64,000 bases of DNA from Aquatica leii. Its lineage: Eukaryota > Arthropoda > Insecta > Coleoptera > Lampyridae. The stretch covers positions 21,527,533-21,591,532 of the forward strand of contig CM069439.1 in NCBI GenBank assembly GCA_035610365.1. Reading direction: 5' to 3'. The notes beneath the pieces were generated by a model. It was given only the letters and a program-made list of their open reading frames with translations. It had not been told where the DNA came from and did not search any database. Both the position numbers and the translations under genes were made by a program. Shown piece after piece: positions 34,401-44,841 of this stretch (positions within the stretch are counted from its first letter, which is position 1; the number at the start of each line of letters is the position of its first letter).

Positions 34401-35988
34401 CAGGGCCTTCATAAATGATTGGATCCCACGTGACATATATGTTAGACAACCAACATTACTTGGATTGGTATAACGTAAAAAAAAATTACTAAATGAAAAA
34501 TTTGATTTGTAACCTTTAAATTAAGGTTAAGTAATTAATTAAAAACAGTAACACATTAACAACAATACCTGTTTATTTAAAATAAAAATTGGTAATAACA
34601 ATTATTTGAAACTTATAACCGATGTTCAAAATGCTGTCCTTCAGCTGCGATACATGTGTTACCTCTTCTTTTTAAATTTTCGAACACATTACGAAGCTCA
34701 TCAACTTCAATATTTTGAATAGCATTAGTAATTGCATGTTCCAAGGCTTCAATATTATGCAGTTGATTCTTATATAATGTGTTTTTTAAATGTCCGTAGA
34801 GATAAAAATCTAGTGGCGTAAGATCTGGAGACCGTGGAGGATACAACCCTTGGCTTATTATTCTTTCATTGTAGAATTGTTGAATAAATTCAATTGTAGC
34901 TAGAGTAGTATGAGCCGTTGCATTATCTTGCTGAAAGTAACCAAATTGAAGTTCGTTGTCGTCTAACTGCTCGAAAAATTGGCCCAAAATATCACGATAA
35001 CGATCTGCATTTACAGTATCGTAAAAAAATATTGGTCCAATTATCCTTCTCCTTGACATTGCAATCCATACACCAACTTTCAAAGGATGCAATGTTGTTT
35101 CCACAAAAGTGTGTGAATTTTTGGTTGCCCAAGTGCGATAATTTTGGCTATTTACATATCCACTTAAAGGAAACCATGCTTCGTCCGTAAAGAAAGTTAA
35201 ATCCAATAGGTCATCGTTATTTAAATGTTCATTAAACCATTCACATAATTGAACACGCTGCAAGAAGTCAGGAGCACGTAATTGTTGATAAACCGTAACC
35301 TTGTACGGAGTCATTGAAAGGTTCTTTTTTAATGCTTTGTGGCAAGTTCTTACTGACAATCCTAAAAATGAAATGTTTATATCTTAAAAATAGAGCTTAA
35401 AATGATTTTATACCTGTTGCCGCAGATAATTTTGCCACCGATTTATTTGGACTTTGTTCCATGCGATTGCGAATGTCTTCAACAACATGTGCAGTAAGTA
35501 CAGTAGGCCTCCCTGTAGGTTTCCTCTTACAAATCAAATTCTTATTTAAAAATCGATTAACTAAAACTTGTTTACGTTGTCGGAAAGCATCATAAGTAAA
35601 GTTTGCTTCTGGGAAATGTTCGTTGAATTGATCGGTGCAACTTTGAAGAGAATACGACCAAGTTCAATCGGGATTGCGAGTACCACTTTGAAAATGCGCC
35701 ATTACAATGATCGTGTCTTGTTCAGCGGTAAACATTTAAAAAATTACAAAATTACAGGTGTTATTCAGTACTTACTCAGAGAAAACACAAATAGTGCTGA
35801 GTAGTTATGATAATAACTGTTTTAAAATATAAAAATAGAGAATAAAGAAAACGATGAAAAATAATACTCGATGTAAACAAAACGTCAAACGAGAATGTCA
35901 AAAAATGTTACTAAACGTTAACAGCTGTGGTCAATGTTGATGCTCAATTCTTAGATCACGTGGGAAATGGGTTTTAATGAAGGCCCTG
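34401..35988 (-). mobile_element. IS630/Tc1-mariner transposon (DD38D by my count), nearly intact
   Basis: Ends read CAGGGCCTTCAT at 34401 and, on the other strand, CAGGGCCTTCATTAAAA from 35988; both arms later share CCCACGTGA. TA at 34399-34400 and 35989-35990. It inserted 19 bp inside the left end of the pogo-type MITE, splitting that MITE's inverted repeat. The transposase gene fills most of the body. Confidence 0.9.
34613..35735 (-). pseudogene. IS630-type transposase with one intron and one premature stop
   Basis: Exon 1 runs 35735-35414 from MFTAEQDTIIVMAHF; exon 2 runs 35361-34613. Between them a 52 bp intron (35413-35362) begins GTATAAAATC and ends CATTTTTAG. The spliced length is 1071 nt, an exact multiple of three, giving 356 residues, with the reading frame restored across the junction (SAATG|LSVRTCHKAL). 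The only break is TGA at codon 24 (after RNPD). Visible domains: N-terminal HTH with RKPTGRPTVLT, then the DDE domain with FFTDEAWF, YFQQDNATAHT and PDLTPLDFYLYG. The second and third Asp are separated by 38 residues. The C terminus GQHFEHRL is typical of the group. A single CGA-to-TGA change would explain the stop, so the copy is young. Confidence 0.85.
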
Positions 35989-36747
35989 TAGAATCCCGTT
36001 GGGATTTTGATAGCAATAACCAAATGATAACAATATCCGAAATTCAGAAAAAAACAAATAAAGGTTTATTGGTTAGAAAGCTGTAAATACATACAGCGTG
36101 TATCTGATTAATAGGTAGTTAATTTAGAAGATGAAATCATAGCATCAATAAAAGCAGAAGCAGAAGCAGAGCCAAATAAATCGAAAATTACTGACTTGTA
36201 ACAATATAAAGTTTGTTGACACCTTTAATAAAAAGAAATGAAGAATAACGTATGATGTTTAATTTACTATTCTAAGAACTACACATTGCTTCTCAGTAAT
36301 TTACTGACACTAAAAATAAATAGAAAATAACGTTATCACATAAGATGTAGTTAAATGAAGTTGTTGTTCTATGAACGCAAGATATGCTTTCCAAGTTAAT
36401 TCTCGCAGATAAGCGTATATTTACAGAAGTTTAAGGCAATGTTATGTAGGTCAGTCAAAATACTAAAATAAATAACACTGCAAAAATAAATCTAAACAAG
36501 CAAAACAAGTATTTTAATAGTACAATGATAAAATTTTTCACTCTAAACAAGCGTATCTAAAACGTATTGTGAAAATTCAGCTAAAAAATTCATGCATATG
36601 TTATTGTTCATGTGTAGTAACACACCTGAGAAGAAAATTGATAACATAAACCCAAATTATGATTACTATAAACGGTGTTTTTTTCTGTGTAATATTACCC
36701 CATTGATATTATCTATGATTCTAAAAAGCGGCATGCACTGTATATAG

Positions 36748-37543
36748 CAGGGTTATACAAAAGTATGGAAACATGCTTATAACTTGAAAACCGCGAGGAT
36801 TAGCGGTTTGAAACTTTGGGGGAGTATGTAAGACATACTTCCGGACATTTTTTATTCTTTATAAAATTTTGATACGATGCTCCAACTACGAGTAATTGAT
36901 ATCTACTTCTGATTTTCAAATAGCATCATATCAGTTGACTGACATTTTTAGATTCTACATGAAATTCTGTATGCAACGGTGAACAGAAAAATTATTTAAT
37001 ATGATAAATGTTATTAAAAATATGGTATAAAAGTTCAGATTAAATGTCAACAATTTAATTGTGGGCGGGTACCTGACGTTCTAAGTAGGGTATGTACCTA
37101 CTTTGTTTGAGTCAACACAATAACCAATAAAAGCTTTTGTTATAGGGTAAGTTTATAACCTTTTGTTAGCAGTGGCGTATCTTTTTTAGGAATAAAATAA
37201 AAATTCCTGCATTGTGGATCCATTCGAAATATGTTTTTAATTTGATCCTCATTGGTTTTCTTCAATTACTCAAGTCTGTTGAATTGTCATTGCTAATGAG
37301 TTACGATTAAAATTATTGATTAATCAACATTAATACATTAGTACCAATGTAAGAGTTGTATAATTACCTAGTAATGTATTATTATTAATTTGGTTAAATC
37401 TTTGGAATGTGTTTTCTTTTTAAACGATTTAATCATAATCGACTCATTAACGGTTTTCTTTAGCTTTGTCTCTAATAGCATTTCTTTATTGGGGAGTAAT
37501 AGATATGTTTGTAATTCAAATAATCACTACCTACTTAATTAAT
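36748..37543 (+). repeat. Left long terminal inverted repeat
   Basis: Inverted copy of about 38746-39541; differences are scattered single bases (for example AGGGTATGTACCTACTTTG shared exactly). The arm ends at the transposase stop codon. Confidence 0.85.
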
Positions 37544-38619
37544 TAATTCAAGAAGTTTTCAAAATGCCCCCCATTTCTTTCTTGACAATATCGTAGTCGA
37601 TGTTCAAATTCTGCTACACATCTTTGAATTACTTCTGGAGGAATTGCCTCACATTCTGTTATGATTTTTTGTCAAAGTTCTTCCAAATTATTCGGGCTAT
37701 TGGCATACACCTTATTTTTTAAATAGCCCCACAGGAAAAAATCCAATGGCGTGAGATCTGGTGATCTGGGTGGCCACTCGATGAAACCTCCTCGCCCTAT
37801 CCAACGATTTGGAAACGTTTGGTTTAAAAATGCCCTTACTTGTCGACCATAGTGGGCTGGAGCGCCATCCTGCTGGAACTAAACATTGTTATCTTGCCCA
37901 AACAAGTGGTTTAAAGTGGGCACAATTTGGTTTTGCAACAAATCTAAGTATAACGCACTATTTAGATTGCCTTGGATAAAAAAAGGCCCAACTATTCGGT
38001 TATTTATGATGCCAGCCCAAACGTTAAGTTTCTGTGGATGCTGAGTATGAGATTCCACCATCCAGTGTGGGTTTTCCAACGCCCAATATCTAAAGTTGTG
38101 CTTGTTAACTTGTCCATTTCAACAGAATGTTGCTTCGTCGCTGAAGCAAATTCTGTTTGGCAAAACATCTTCACGATCCTGCAACTCCTCAAAACTTTCA
38201 CAGAATTGAAGCCGTCTGTTGTAATCTTCGGCGTCTAGTTCTTGGTGAAACTGAAGCTTGTATGGCTTTGCGTTTGCATTTTTTAGAATTCTTTTCACTG
38301 ACATACTGCTGATGCCGTGTTTCAGTGCCAGTTGGTTGGTTGAAGTGTTTGGTTCTTCAATAATACTCTGGATAACCTCAATGCTCGTATTTAAATCGGT
38401 GGCAGTTTTAGCCCTTCCACTTCGTCGAATATCTTTTACACTTCTGTGTTCAAACCATCTTGCATACGTTTTTTGAACGGCAGATTTTGTAATTGGTACT
38501 TCCCTTTCTGGATGATTTGCATTGAAAATGTCGCTGGTAGCTAGATACGTTCTTCTTCTTCGATCACCGTAACCCAAAATAATCAAAATTTCGATACGAT
38601 CCCCTTCAGTGAGTTCTCT
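37543..38619 (-). pseudogene. DD41D transposase with three in-frame stops
   Basis: A single minus-strand frame from about 38619 to the stop at 37543-37545. N-terminal HTH pair: RIEILIILGYGDRRR then an HTH with KSAVQKTYARW and RRSGRAKT. Catalytic blocks: CFSDEATFC, a stretch with WALENPHWMVES, LNVWAGIINNRIVGPFF, FQQDGAPAHYG, FPNRWIGRGG and SPDLTPLDFFLWGYLKN, ending GGHFENFLN. The second and third Asp are 41 residues apart, the DD41D arrangement. Stops in frame: TGA at 38119-38121, TAG at 37879-37881 and TGA near 37671; no frameshift. No ATG is visible at the expected start (the frame begins RELTEGDR), so the start may have been lost or lie in a separate exon. Confidence 0.85.
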
Positions 38620-38745
38620 TTAATAAATGCAAAAACTGTTACGAACTATAACACAGTAGCACAACAATGAATAATAGGAAAAAAATTCCTTAAACGCACT
38701 TAAGTACCTATCTACTTAGCATTATTGATAATTAGATTTTGTCCA

Positions 38746-39541
38746 GGTAATTAAGTAGGTAGTAATTATTTCAATTACAAACATATCTATTACTCCCCAA
38801 TAAAGAAATGCTATTAGAGAGAAAGCTAAAGAAAACCGTTAATAAGTCGATTATGATTAAATTATTTAAAAAGAAAACAAATTCCAAAGATTTAACCAAA
38901 TTAATAATAATACATTACTAGGTAATTAAACAACTCTTACATTGGTACTAATGTATTAATGTTGATTAATCAATAATTTTAATCGTAACTCATTAGCAAT
39001 GACAATTCAACAGACTTGAGTAATTGAAGAAAACCAATGAGAATCAAATTAAAAACATATTTCGAATGGATTCACAATGCAGGAATTTTTATTTTATTCC
39101 TAAAAAAGATACGCCACTGCTAACAAAAGATTATAAACTTACCCTATAACAAAAGCTTTTATTGGTTATTGTGTTGACCCAAACAAAGTAGGTACATACC
39201 CTACTTAGAACGTCAGGTACCCGCCCACAATTAAATTGTTGACATTTAATCTGAACTTTTATACCATATTTTTAATAACATTTATCATATTAAATAATTT
39301 TTCTGTTCACCGTTGCATACAGAATTTCATGTAGAATCTAAAAATGTCAGTCAACTGATATGATGCTATTTGAAAATCAGAAGGAGATATCAATTACTCG
39401 TAATTGGAGCATCGTATCAAAATTTTATAAAAAATAAAAAATGTCCGAAAGTATGTCTTACATACTCCCCCAAAGTTTCAAACCGCTAATCCTCGCGGTT
39501 TTCAAGTTATAAGCATGTTTCCATACTTTTGTATAACCCTG
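38746..39541 (-). repeat. Right long terminal inverted repeat
   Basis: Inverted copy of 36748-37543. The inner boundary is judged by eye, near CCTACTTAATTA. Confidence 0.8.
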
Positions 39542-40333
39542 TATAATTAATTAAAAAAAAAATTTATTACAATACATCAATTAATTTTTGTTCTATCCAA
39601 TACGCAGTATTTCTTAAATGTTTTTTTTTCTTATTTTGTTTTAATAGTTATAACTTCAAGAGTAAACAAAAAAGGTTTTAAGACAGATCGGTTGTTGAAA
39701 TTTGTATTTGCACAACGTGTAATTATAGCAATAATAGTTTGATTATAATATATACATACATATAACTTGATTACCAGCAGTATACATTTAATGCGTAAAC
39801 CTTCTTAAATTACTTTGGTAAGGGTCTAATTCAATCTTGTTGACCAGTTTGACTTTTTTGGATCGTGAGTCTTCGGCAACATCAGATTCTTTTAATACTT
39901 CACCTACTAACCTAAAAAATACTTACCAAACGGTATACAAATAAATTTAAATAGATTGTTTTAAAATGTAAAATGAATATAACAAGTAACAACGTAAAAT
40001 GGAACCAAAACGTCGCTGAAATTTATAAACAAATATTTGACGATTTGAACAAAATTTTGCGCTGGTAAATCGTGTGGTACGTAGGTATATTTCACAAGGT
40101 GTTTTTATGATGTTTGGTAGCCCAGTAAATACTTCATAACCATTTTTTTTTCTTGGAGCCGGTTACTCTTTCATAACTTACTTTTTTTTTAAATAGTTTT
40201 TTTACCGCATTTTATTTGTATTTTATACATATTCTACATACTCGACATTTTCTACATCAAATGTGTAATGTAGAAAATTCTTATTTTTTTTACGCGTAGA
40301 AAATTCAATTTTCTACATAATGTAGAATACGCT
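39542..40333. other. Interior remainder of the GATGGG-ended element
   Basis: No recognised gene. It contains the unassigned minus-strand stretch near 39806-39915 and, at 40230-40330, repeated GTAGAAAAT / ATTTTCTAC motifs that mirror those near 33890-33940. Confidence 0.4.
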
Positions 40334-40339
40334 CCCATC

Positions 40340-40667
40340 ACTGACTGCAAGCCAAAAGCACTAATTCGGCGGTAAACTGTACGAAGGGTTATTAATATTG
40401 ATCTTGTACTCGAGAATCGGTCTCTTAAACTCATTAATCAAAGATGGCGGTCCTGGACCACATTTGTCTGTCTGGTGCGTCCACTTCCTCGTCAACAACG
40501 TTCTTGGCCTTCTCTAGACCATGCTTGATAGCACCGTACTACATAGGATTGGTTACGCTCAAGACAGTTAGCAATTTCTCTGAATGAAAAACCACTTTCA
40601 CGTAAGCCAAACCTCTGTCGAATTAACTCAGCCGTTGATATTTTTTATGTTGCCGCACTCTAGGCAT
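40340..40667 (-). pseudogene. Tc1-like transposase, N-terminal DNA-binding region
   Basis: A start at 40667 reads MPRVRQHKKYQRLS; a shifted frame continues RQRFGLRESGFSFREIANCLER, the first Tc1 paired-type HTH, then GSGRTRQTN (GRPR-like hook), then LRDRFSSTRSI and TVYRRISAFGL, the second HTH. The frame stops matching near 40340, at the border of the GATGGG-ended element. The catalytic domain is absent. One frameshift and one stop are visible. Confidence 0.65.
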
Positions 40668-40902
40668 AATCGCAGCCTCAAAACGCAAAAAAGAACACCT
40701 TTTCTGCAAAAAAATACCAAAACTAACTTAATTTCGGAAGAAATATACTCGATAATTTCGATTGTAACAAGTAAAATGTCAAATTTTCTTTGGCTACTGG
40801 ATTACTGGATCAGCTATTACCTTTCACTAGCTATATATTTTGGCCAAGTTTAGTCCAAAAATTCTAACCCCTTCTTAGTGTTGCATTTTTTATGTCACAG
40901 AG

Positions 40903-42020
40903 TATATATATATATTAATTTTTGACAAAAATGAAAAAACGTCAGAACCTGGCATGAGTTTTCATTTTTCACTTGTTGCTAATATCCACATTTTATCTAA
41001 AACCTAAATGTTGGTTACGGTTACGATGATAACACTTTTGTCATTTAGCAACATGGTTTTTTTGTGCTTAAAGATTTTTTATGATAAAATATTCGTTTTA
41101 CTATGGAATTAGAAAGGAACTTTTCTTTACTATTTTTGCTAGTTTTAGTTACTCGAAATGAAAATGGTTTATTAACGCACTTAGTTTATCGAAAGGTAGA
41201 TGTTTACATAGATTTTTTCACCATCGCTCTTCTCAAAAATTATCAGTAGTGAATTTTTTAATGCACAGAGCTGTTTCTGTGAACCCGAAAATCTTAAAGA
41301 AAATTAAATATTCAAACTGAGATGTTATATAGTTTACTTCTGCCAAACTAAGAGTAACAACGAAGTCTAAGTTTCAACCGTTATCTATTGCTTATCTACT
41401 CTATGTCAAAGGTACTACGAATCTTATCAGAAAAATATTGCCAAAATAAATGCTTTACGAACGTTTGGCCTCAACTGTTTGGTCTCCGACCGTTTTGTCT
41501 TCAGCCGTTTCGTTCCCGGAGGTTTTGCACTCTTTGCTTTACCACTAGCCTTCTGTCTTTTGTATCAAAATATATATTCGTTATATTTCCTAAAATGTTC
41601 ATTATACTTACAATTTTTTTTAATTTTACATTTTTTGTATAAACAATTTTTGTACCCGATAAGTAATTACCGAGATTATTATTTAAATTATTAAATTTTT
41701 TATTAGTTATTTAAACCTGCCTTTTATACTTATTGGGTTTTGTATTCCGAGTTTCTGATAAAAGAATCGAAAAGATTTTCCATTAGTGCAATTTAATAGA
41801 TATATAGGGTACATGACATCGTACCTAAATTATACTGTCGCTTTCCTTAGTTTATTGCGATTAGTCCTGTAGTGATTTGATCACTCTACCAATGGAGGTA
41901 AACGTTTCGTTATAATAAAACAGGCGGAAACTAGTTCACCAAAACCACATTGATATTATTTTTAAGGAAACTAAAATTGAAGATTATATGATTTTTTTTG
42001 GGAAAAGGGGAAACTTTTAT
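40903..42020. other. Interval with a short-period repeat array
   Basis: No gene seen apart from the array at 41462-41535. Confidence 0.4.
41462..41535 (+). repeat. Minisatellite-like array, exact 15 bp period
   Basis: About five units with spacing of 15 bp, such as GTTTGGTCTCCGACC, GTTTTGTCTTCAGCC and GTTTCGTTCCCGGAG. Read as protein it would give a pentapeptide pattern (xxxRF), but the surrounding frame is short. Same family as 52481-52550, in inverted orientation. Confidence 0.7.
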
Positions 42021-42029
42021 AAGCGCCCG

Positions 42030-44588
42030 CGTGCCAAAGTTACACGCGGAGTGTCAGACTCTTACTGACTAAAATCCCGCACGTGGACACAAGATAGAAT
42101 TATCTCTTAAAATTTCATCATTATACTGCACCCTTTTTTTAAATTTTTTTAACTTTTTATTTTTTTTTCTTTGCTTTTCTTCTTCTATTGTTAATACGTC
42201 TTCTAGTCTCTCATATGTTTGGTTCCTTTCTAGTTCTCATCTATAACGTATATAACGTGCTCTGCGAGATCTATTCTAGCAAATATGAAACATCTATGTC
42301 CAGTTAAGAACTGTGTTAACGAATAACCTACTTCACCATAAGGTTTTTGTAACCACAGAGTGATTTTTTTAATTAGTGCTTTAGTCCACTTTGCTTTTTC
42401 GTTGTTCTTGTTCTATTCTGCTTTTCATTGACTCATTCTTTCCATTTTATTTGTTTTCTTTTTCGCTTTTTTGTTGTTTTCAGGTGTATATGATGTATCT
42501 TAAGAAAGACTATATGTAGGAGTCGTGCTAGCTACTACTTGAATTGATACACTCCTGTACGCACTCGCTATTTTTATTCCTACTCTTCTGTGTAGCCGTT
42601 TGAACAGTTTTTTTTATATTTTTTGACTTGCCCATATCGGTGATTTATACAAAATAACTGACTTTATTGTAGAACAGATTACTCTGCATTTTCTAGCTTG
42701 GCTCTTTTGTTCTTTAGTATGTTTTTTTTAGGGCGTTTATAATGTTATCTTTTTTCGTGCTACTGTTTCTATATAAGTGCCTATATGCATGTTATGTCCT
42801 ATTGTTATTCCTAAATACTTGAAGTTTTTTGACTCGATATTATTTGTCTATTTATATTAATATCTATACTTTTCAATTTTTGTCTTCCCACCAGTATTAC
42901 CATTTCCGTTTTTTGCGGAGCGATTTGTAAGGCATTCGTCGTTCGATCCGATATATCGCCAATTTTCTTTAATTTCCGGTGCGTCTTTTCCGCAGACCAT
43001 TAGTGCTAAATCATCGGCGTATTCTATTATAGTCATATCTTCTGGCATTTTTATTTTAAAAACTTGGTCGTAGTAAATGTTTCATAATGTCGGACATAGG
43101 ATTGATCCTTGTGTGTTTTATTTTGTAGATAACTACATATTCTTTTTTTAGATAAGAAGATATATCTCTTGTTTCTAACGTTTTGACTATTCCTGCTTAC
43201 GCCACAGAATTAAACGTGTTGCAGAAATCCAGTGTCACTAGAACTGCAAAGTTGTTTTTGCGTGTTTTTCTTGCCTTCTTTCCGATTTCTAGCACCATTA
43301 AATGAAATAGTATTTCTTCTTTCTCTGAATCCGTATTGCATGTTTGCCAGATTGCTTCTTTGTTTTATTTATTCGAGAAGTTTTCTATTTATGACATGTT
43401 CGAATAGTTTTCCCATTGTGTTTAGCAAGCACAGCGACTTATAACTGATATTTTTATTTTTTTTTAAGTTTTTTATCAACACCAATTTTTCAAGTCACCA
43501 TTATGCTGGATATTCTTTTATTAATTCAGAGTCATTACTTTGCGACAATACTCTGTATTTTTAGTTCTATAAGCTTAGCAATGTCTGATAGTATAGCGTC
43601 TGGGTCACTCTTTTATTGGATGTTCTGGAAATAACTTTTTAATTTCCTTCATTTTATTCTCATTCATTAACGTGACGAGAATGTTCTTACCTAATTTTTT
43701 GGTTACTGTTTTGTATTCTACTTCTCAAATGTCCTGGCATAAAAAAATCTTAGAATTTTTTCAGCTGCACTAATTCCTTTCCTCAGATTTTGTTTTATAA
43801 TTTTCCTAAATTAATTTTTATTATTTTTCGCTGCATTTTTAATTTTTATTACATCTTGTAACATCCCGTTTGGCTTTTAAACTAATTTTTCTCAGGTTCG
43901 CAATTTTCTTATAACACAAATACATCGTTTTTTTTCGCTATATAGTAGTGTCTTTTTCGGGTAAGTCTGATCCAATAATTTTTTGATAGACTTTTGATTT
44001 TTTCGTCTTTTACTTGCCATTTTTTGATTTTGTTTATCATATCCTTTGTGCCTATGGTAACATCTATAAATAATTCACTGTCGCTTTTTTTCTAAAGTTT
44101 CCTACGTTTACTATATATAATGTATGTTGTTCTAGACATTCTACTAGCTTACTTCCTTTTAAATCTTCTGTTGGTGATTTTCATCTATATGTCTTTGAGT
44201 TAAAATCTCCACGCGTTATTAATTTTTTTCCTAACTTTGATGGTTTTTCCCAGTTTTTTCAGAAACTACTCAAAAATTTTGATTCCAATGTTTGGTGAGA
44301 TATAACAAGAGATAAGAGCACAGGAGTTTGTTCCAATCCAAACAAAGCCTTCGTTGCTTTCGTGATTGGCTACTAGCACGTTCTTCTTGGCTACATATAT
44401 TACTGCATCATAGTTTTTGTCTGACATCCAGTTTTTATTTCGAATCAGTTTTTTTTTGTTTAGTTCTGAGATAAGTGCCAAATCGAATCTTTCTAGTGAG
44501 CCGTCGTAGCGTATTAAGTCTATTGCTTTTAAAACCTTTATTAATTTTTAAAGACGGTTACTGAGTTTAAATAAATTAAAAGATAATT
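42030..44588 (-). pseudogene. R1-type LINE ORF2: endonuclease, reverse transcriptase, C-terminal region
   Basis: From the 5' side on the minus strand: the AP-like endonuclease with FDLALISE, YDAVIYVAKKNVLV and GFVWIG then SCYISPNIGI (44481-44266), typical of the R1 clade. The reverse transcriptase shows LCLLNTMGKLFEHVI near 43430, MQYGFRERRNT near 43340, motif A LVTLDFCNTFNSVA near 43215, then PQGS and EYADDLALM near 43020. Downstream, ASAYRSVS near 42570 and a gag-like Cys/His-poor tail toward 42200 match the region after the RT in R1 elements. Many stops and frameshifts; clearly dead. Confidence 0.7.
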
Positions 44589-44596
44589 GTATAAAT
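44589..44596. repeat. Target duplication of the hAT-Charlie element (left)
   Basis: GTATAAAT, identical to 49099-49106. Confidence 0.9.
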
Positions 44597-44841
44597 CAGT
44601 GTTTCTCAAACTTTTTTGTCTGGTGGCACACTAAAATTACTAAACAAAATTCACGGCGCCCCTTTATTATTATTATTTTTTTTGCTTTTTATAGTTAATA
44701 AAGATATAAACTATAAAAGATGATAAGTCTTTGAACAAAATAAATGTTTTTAAAGTAAGTTTATTTCCAAACAACACAAAAACATTCAAAACAAAAGTTA
44801 TTACTACAAAATATTTATGATAATTATGATAAAATGTGAAC

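Larger units (their letters stand above)
34382..36740. mobile_element. pogo-type MITE, split by an IS630 element
   Basis: Ends read CAGTACACGCCGCTTAATA at 34382 and, on the other strand, CAGTGCATGCCGCTT from 36740; both arms then continue with TAGAATC once the inserted IS630 element is set aside. TA duplications lie at 34380-34381 and 36741-36742. Without the insertion it is about 770 bp and has no coding frame. CCGCTT-type ends are typical of pogo/Tigger relatives. Confidence 0.7.
36748..39541 (-). mobile_element. DD41D (Visitor-like) transposon with about 790 bp inverted repeats
   Basis: Outer ends read CAGGGTTATACAAAAGTATGG on both strands (36748 and 39541). The right flank has TA at 39542-39543; on the left TA lies at 36745-36746 with one extra G. 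The two arms, 36748-37543 and about 38746-39541, remain near-identical for roughly 790 bp, leaving only the transposase gene between them. It sits immediately beside the pogo-type MITE end. The length, 2.8 kb, is large for this superfamily because of the arms. Confidence 0.85.
33858..40343. mobile_element. GATGGG-ended element, possibly hAT-type, interrupted
   Basis: The left end at about 33863 reads GATGGGCATTTAC and then carries TTTTCTACACG and GTAGAAAAT; the reverse complement of the right end reads CAGTGATGGGAGCG and then TCTACATTATGTAGAAAAT. CAGTGATGGG is a common hAT start, but the left terminus reads GAACG where CAGTG is expected, and I found no matching 8 bp duplication. After removing the elements inside, about 1.3 kb remains. 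In that remainder a minus-strand stretch near 39806-39915 reads LVGEVLKESDVAED and LDPYQSNLRRFTH, unassigned. Confidence 0.4.
33811..40902 (-). mobile_element. Tc1-like relic enclosing a nest of other elements
   Basis: Both ends read CTCTGTGACA (33811 on the plus strand; 40902 on the minus strand), are followed by A-rich AAAAATGC, and are flanked by TA at 33809-33810 and 40903-40904. The only coding remnant is the N-terminal DNA-binding region at 40340-40667. Only about 50 bp of Tc1-like sequence survives at the left, so the copy lost its catalytic part. The matched ends are short, so this outer boundary is less certain than the inner ones. Confidence 0.5.

Noticed and set aside
41388-41694. 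Frames with an xxxRF pentapeptide pattern
   Set aside because: The pattern comes from the 15 bp array; no protein context supports translation.
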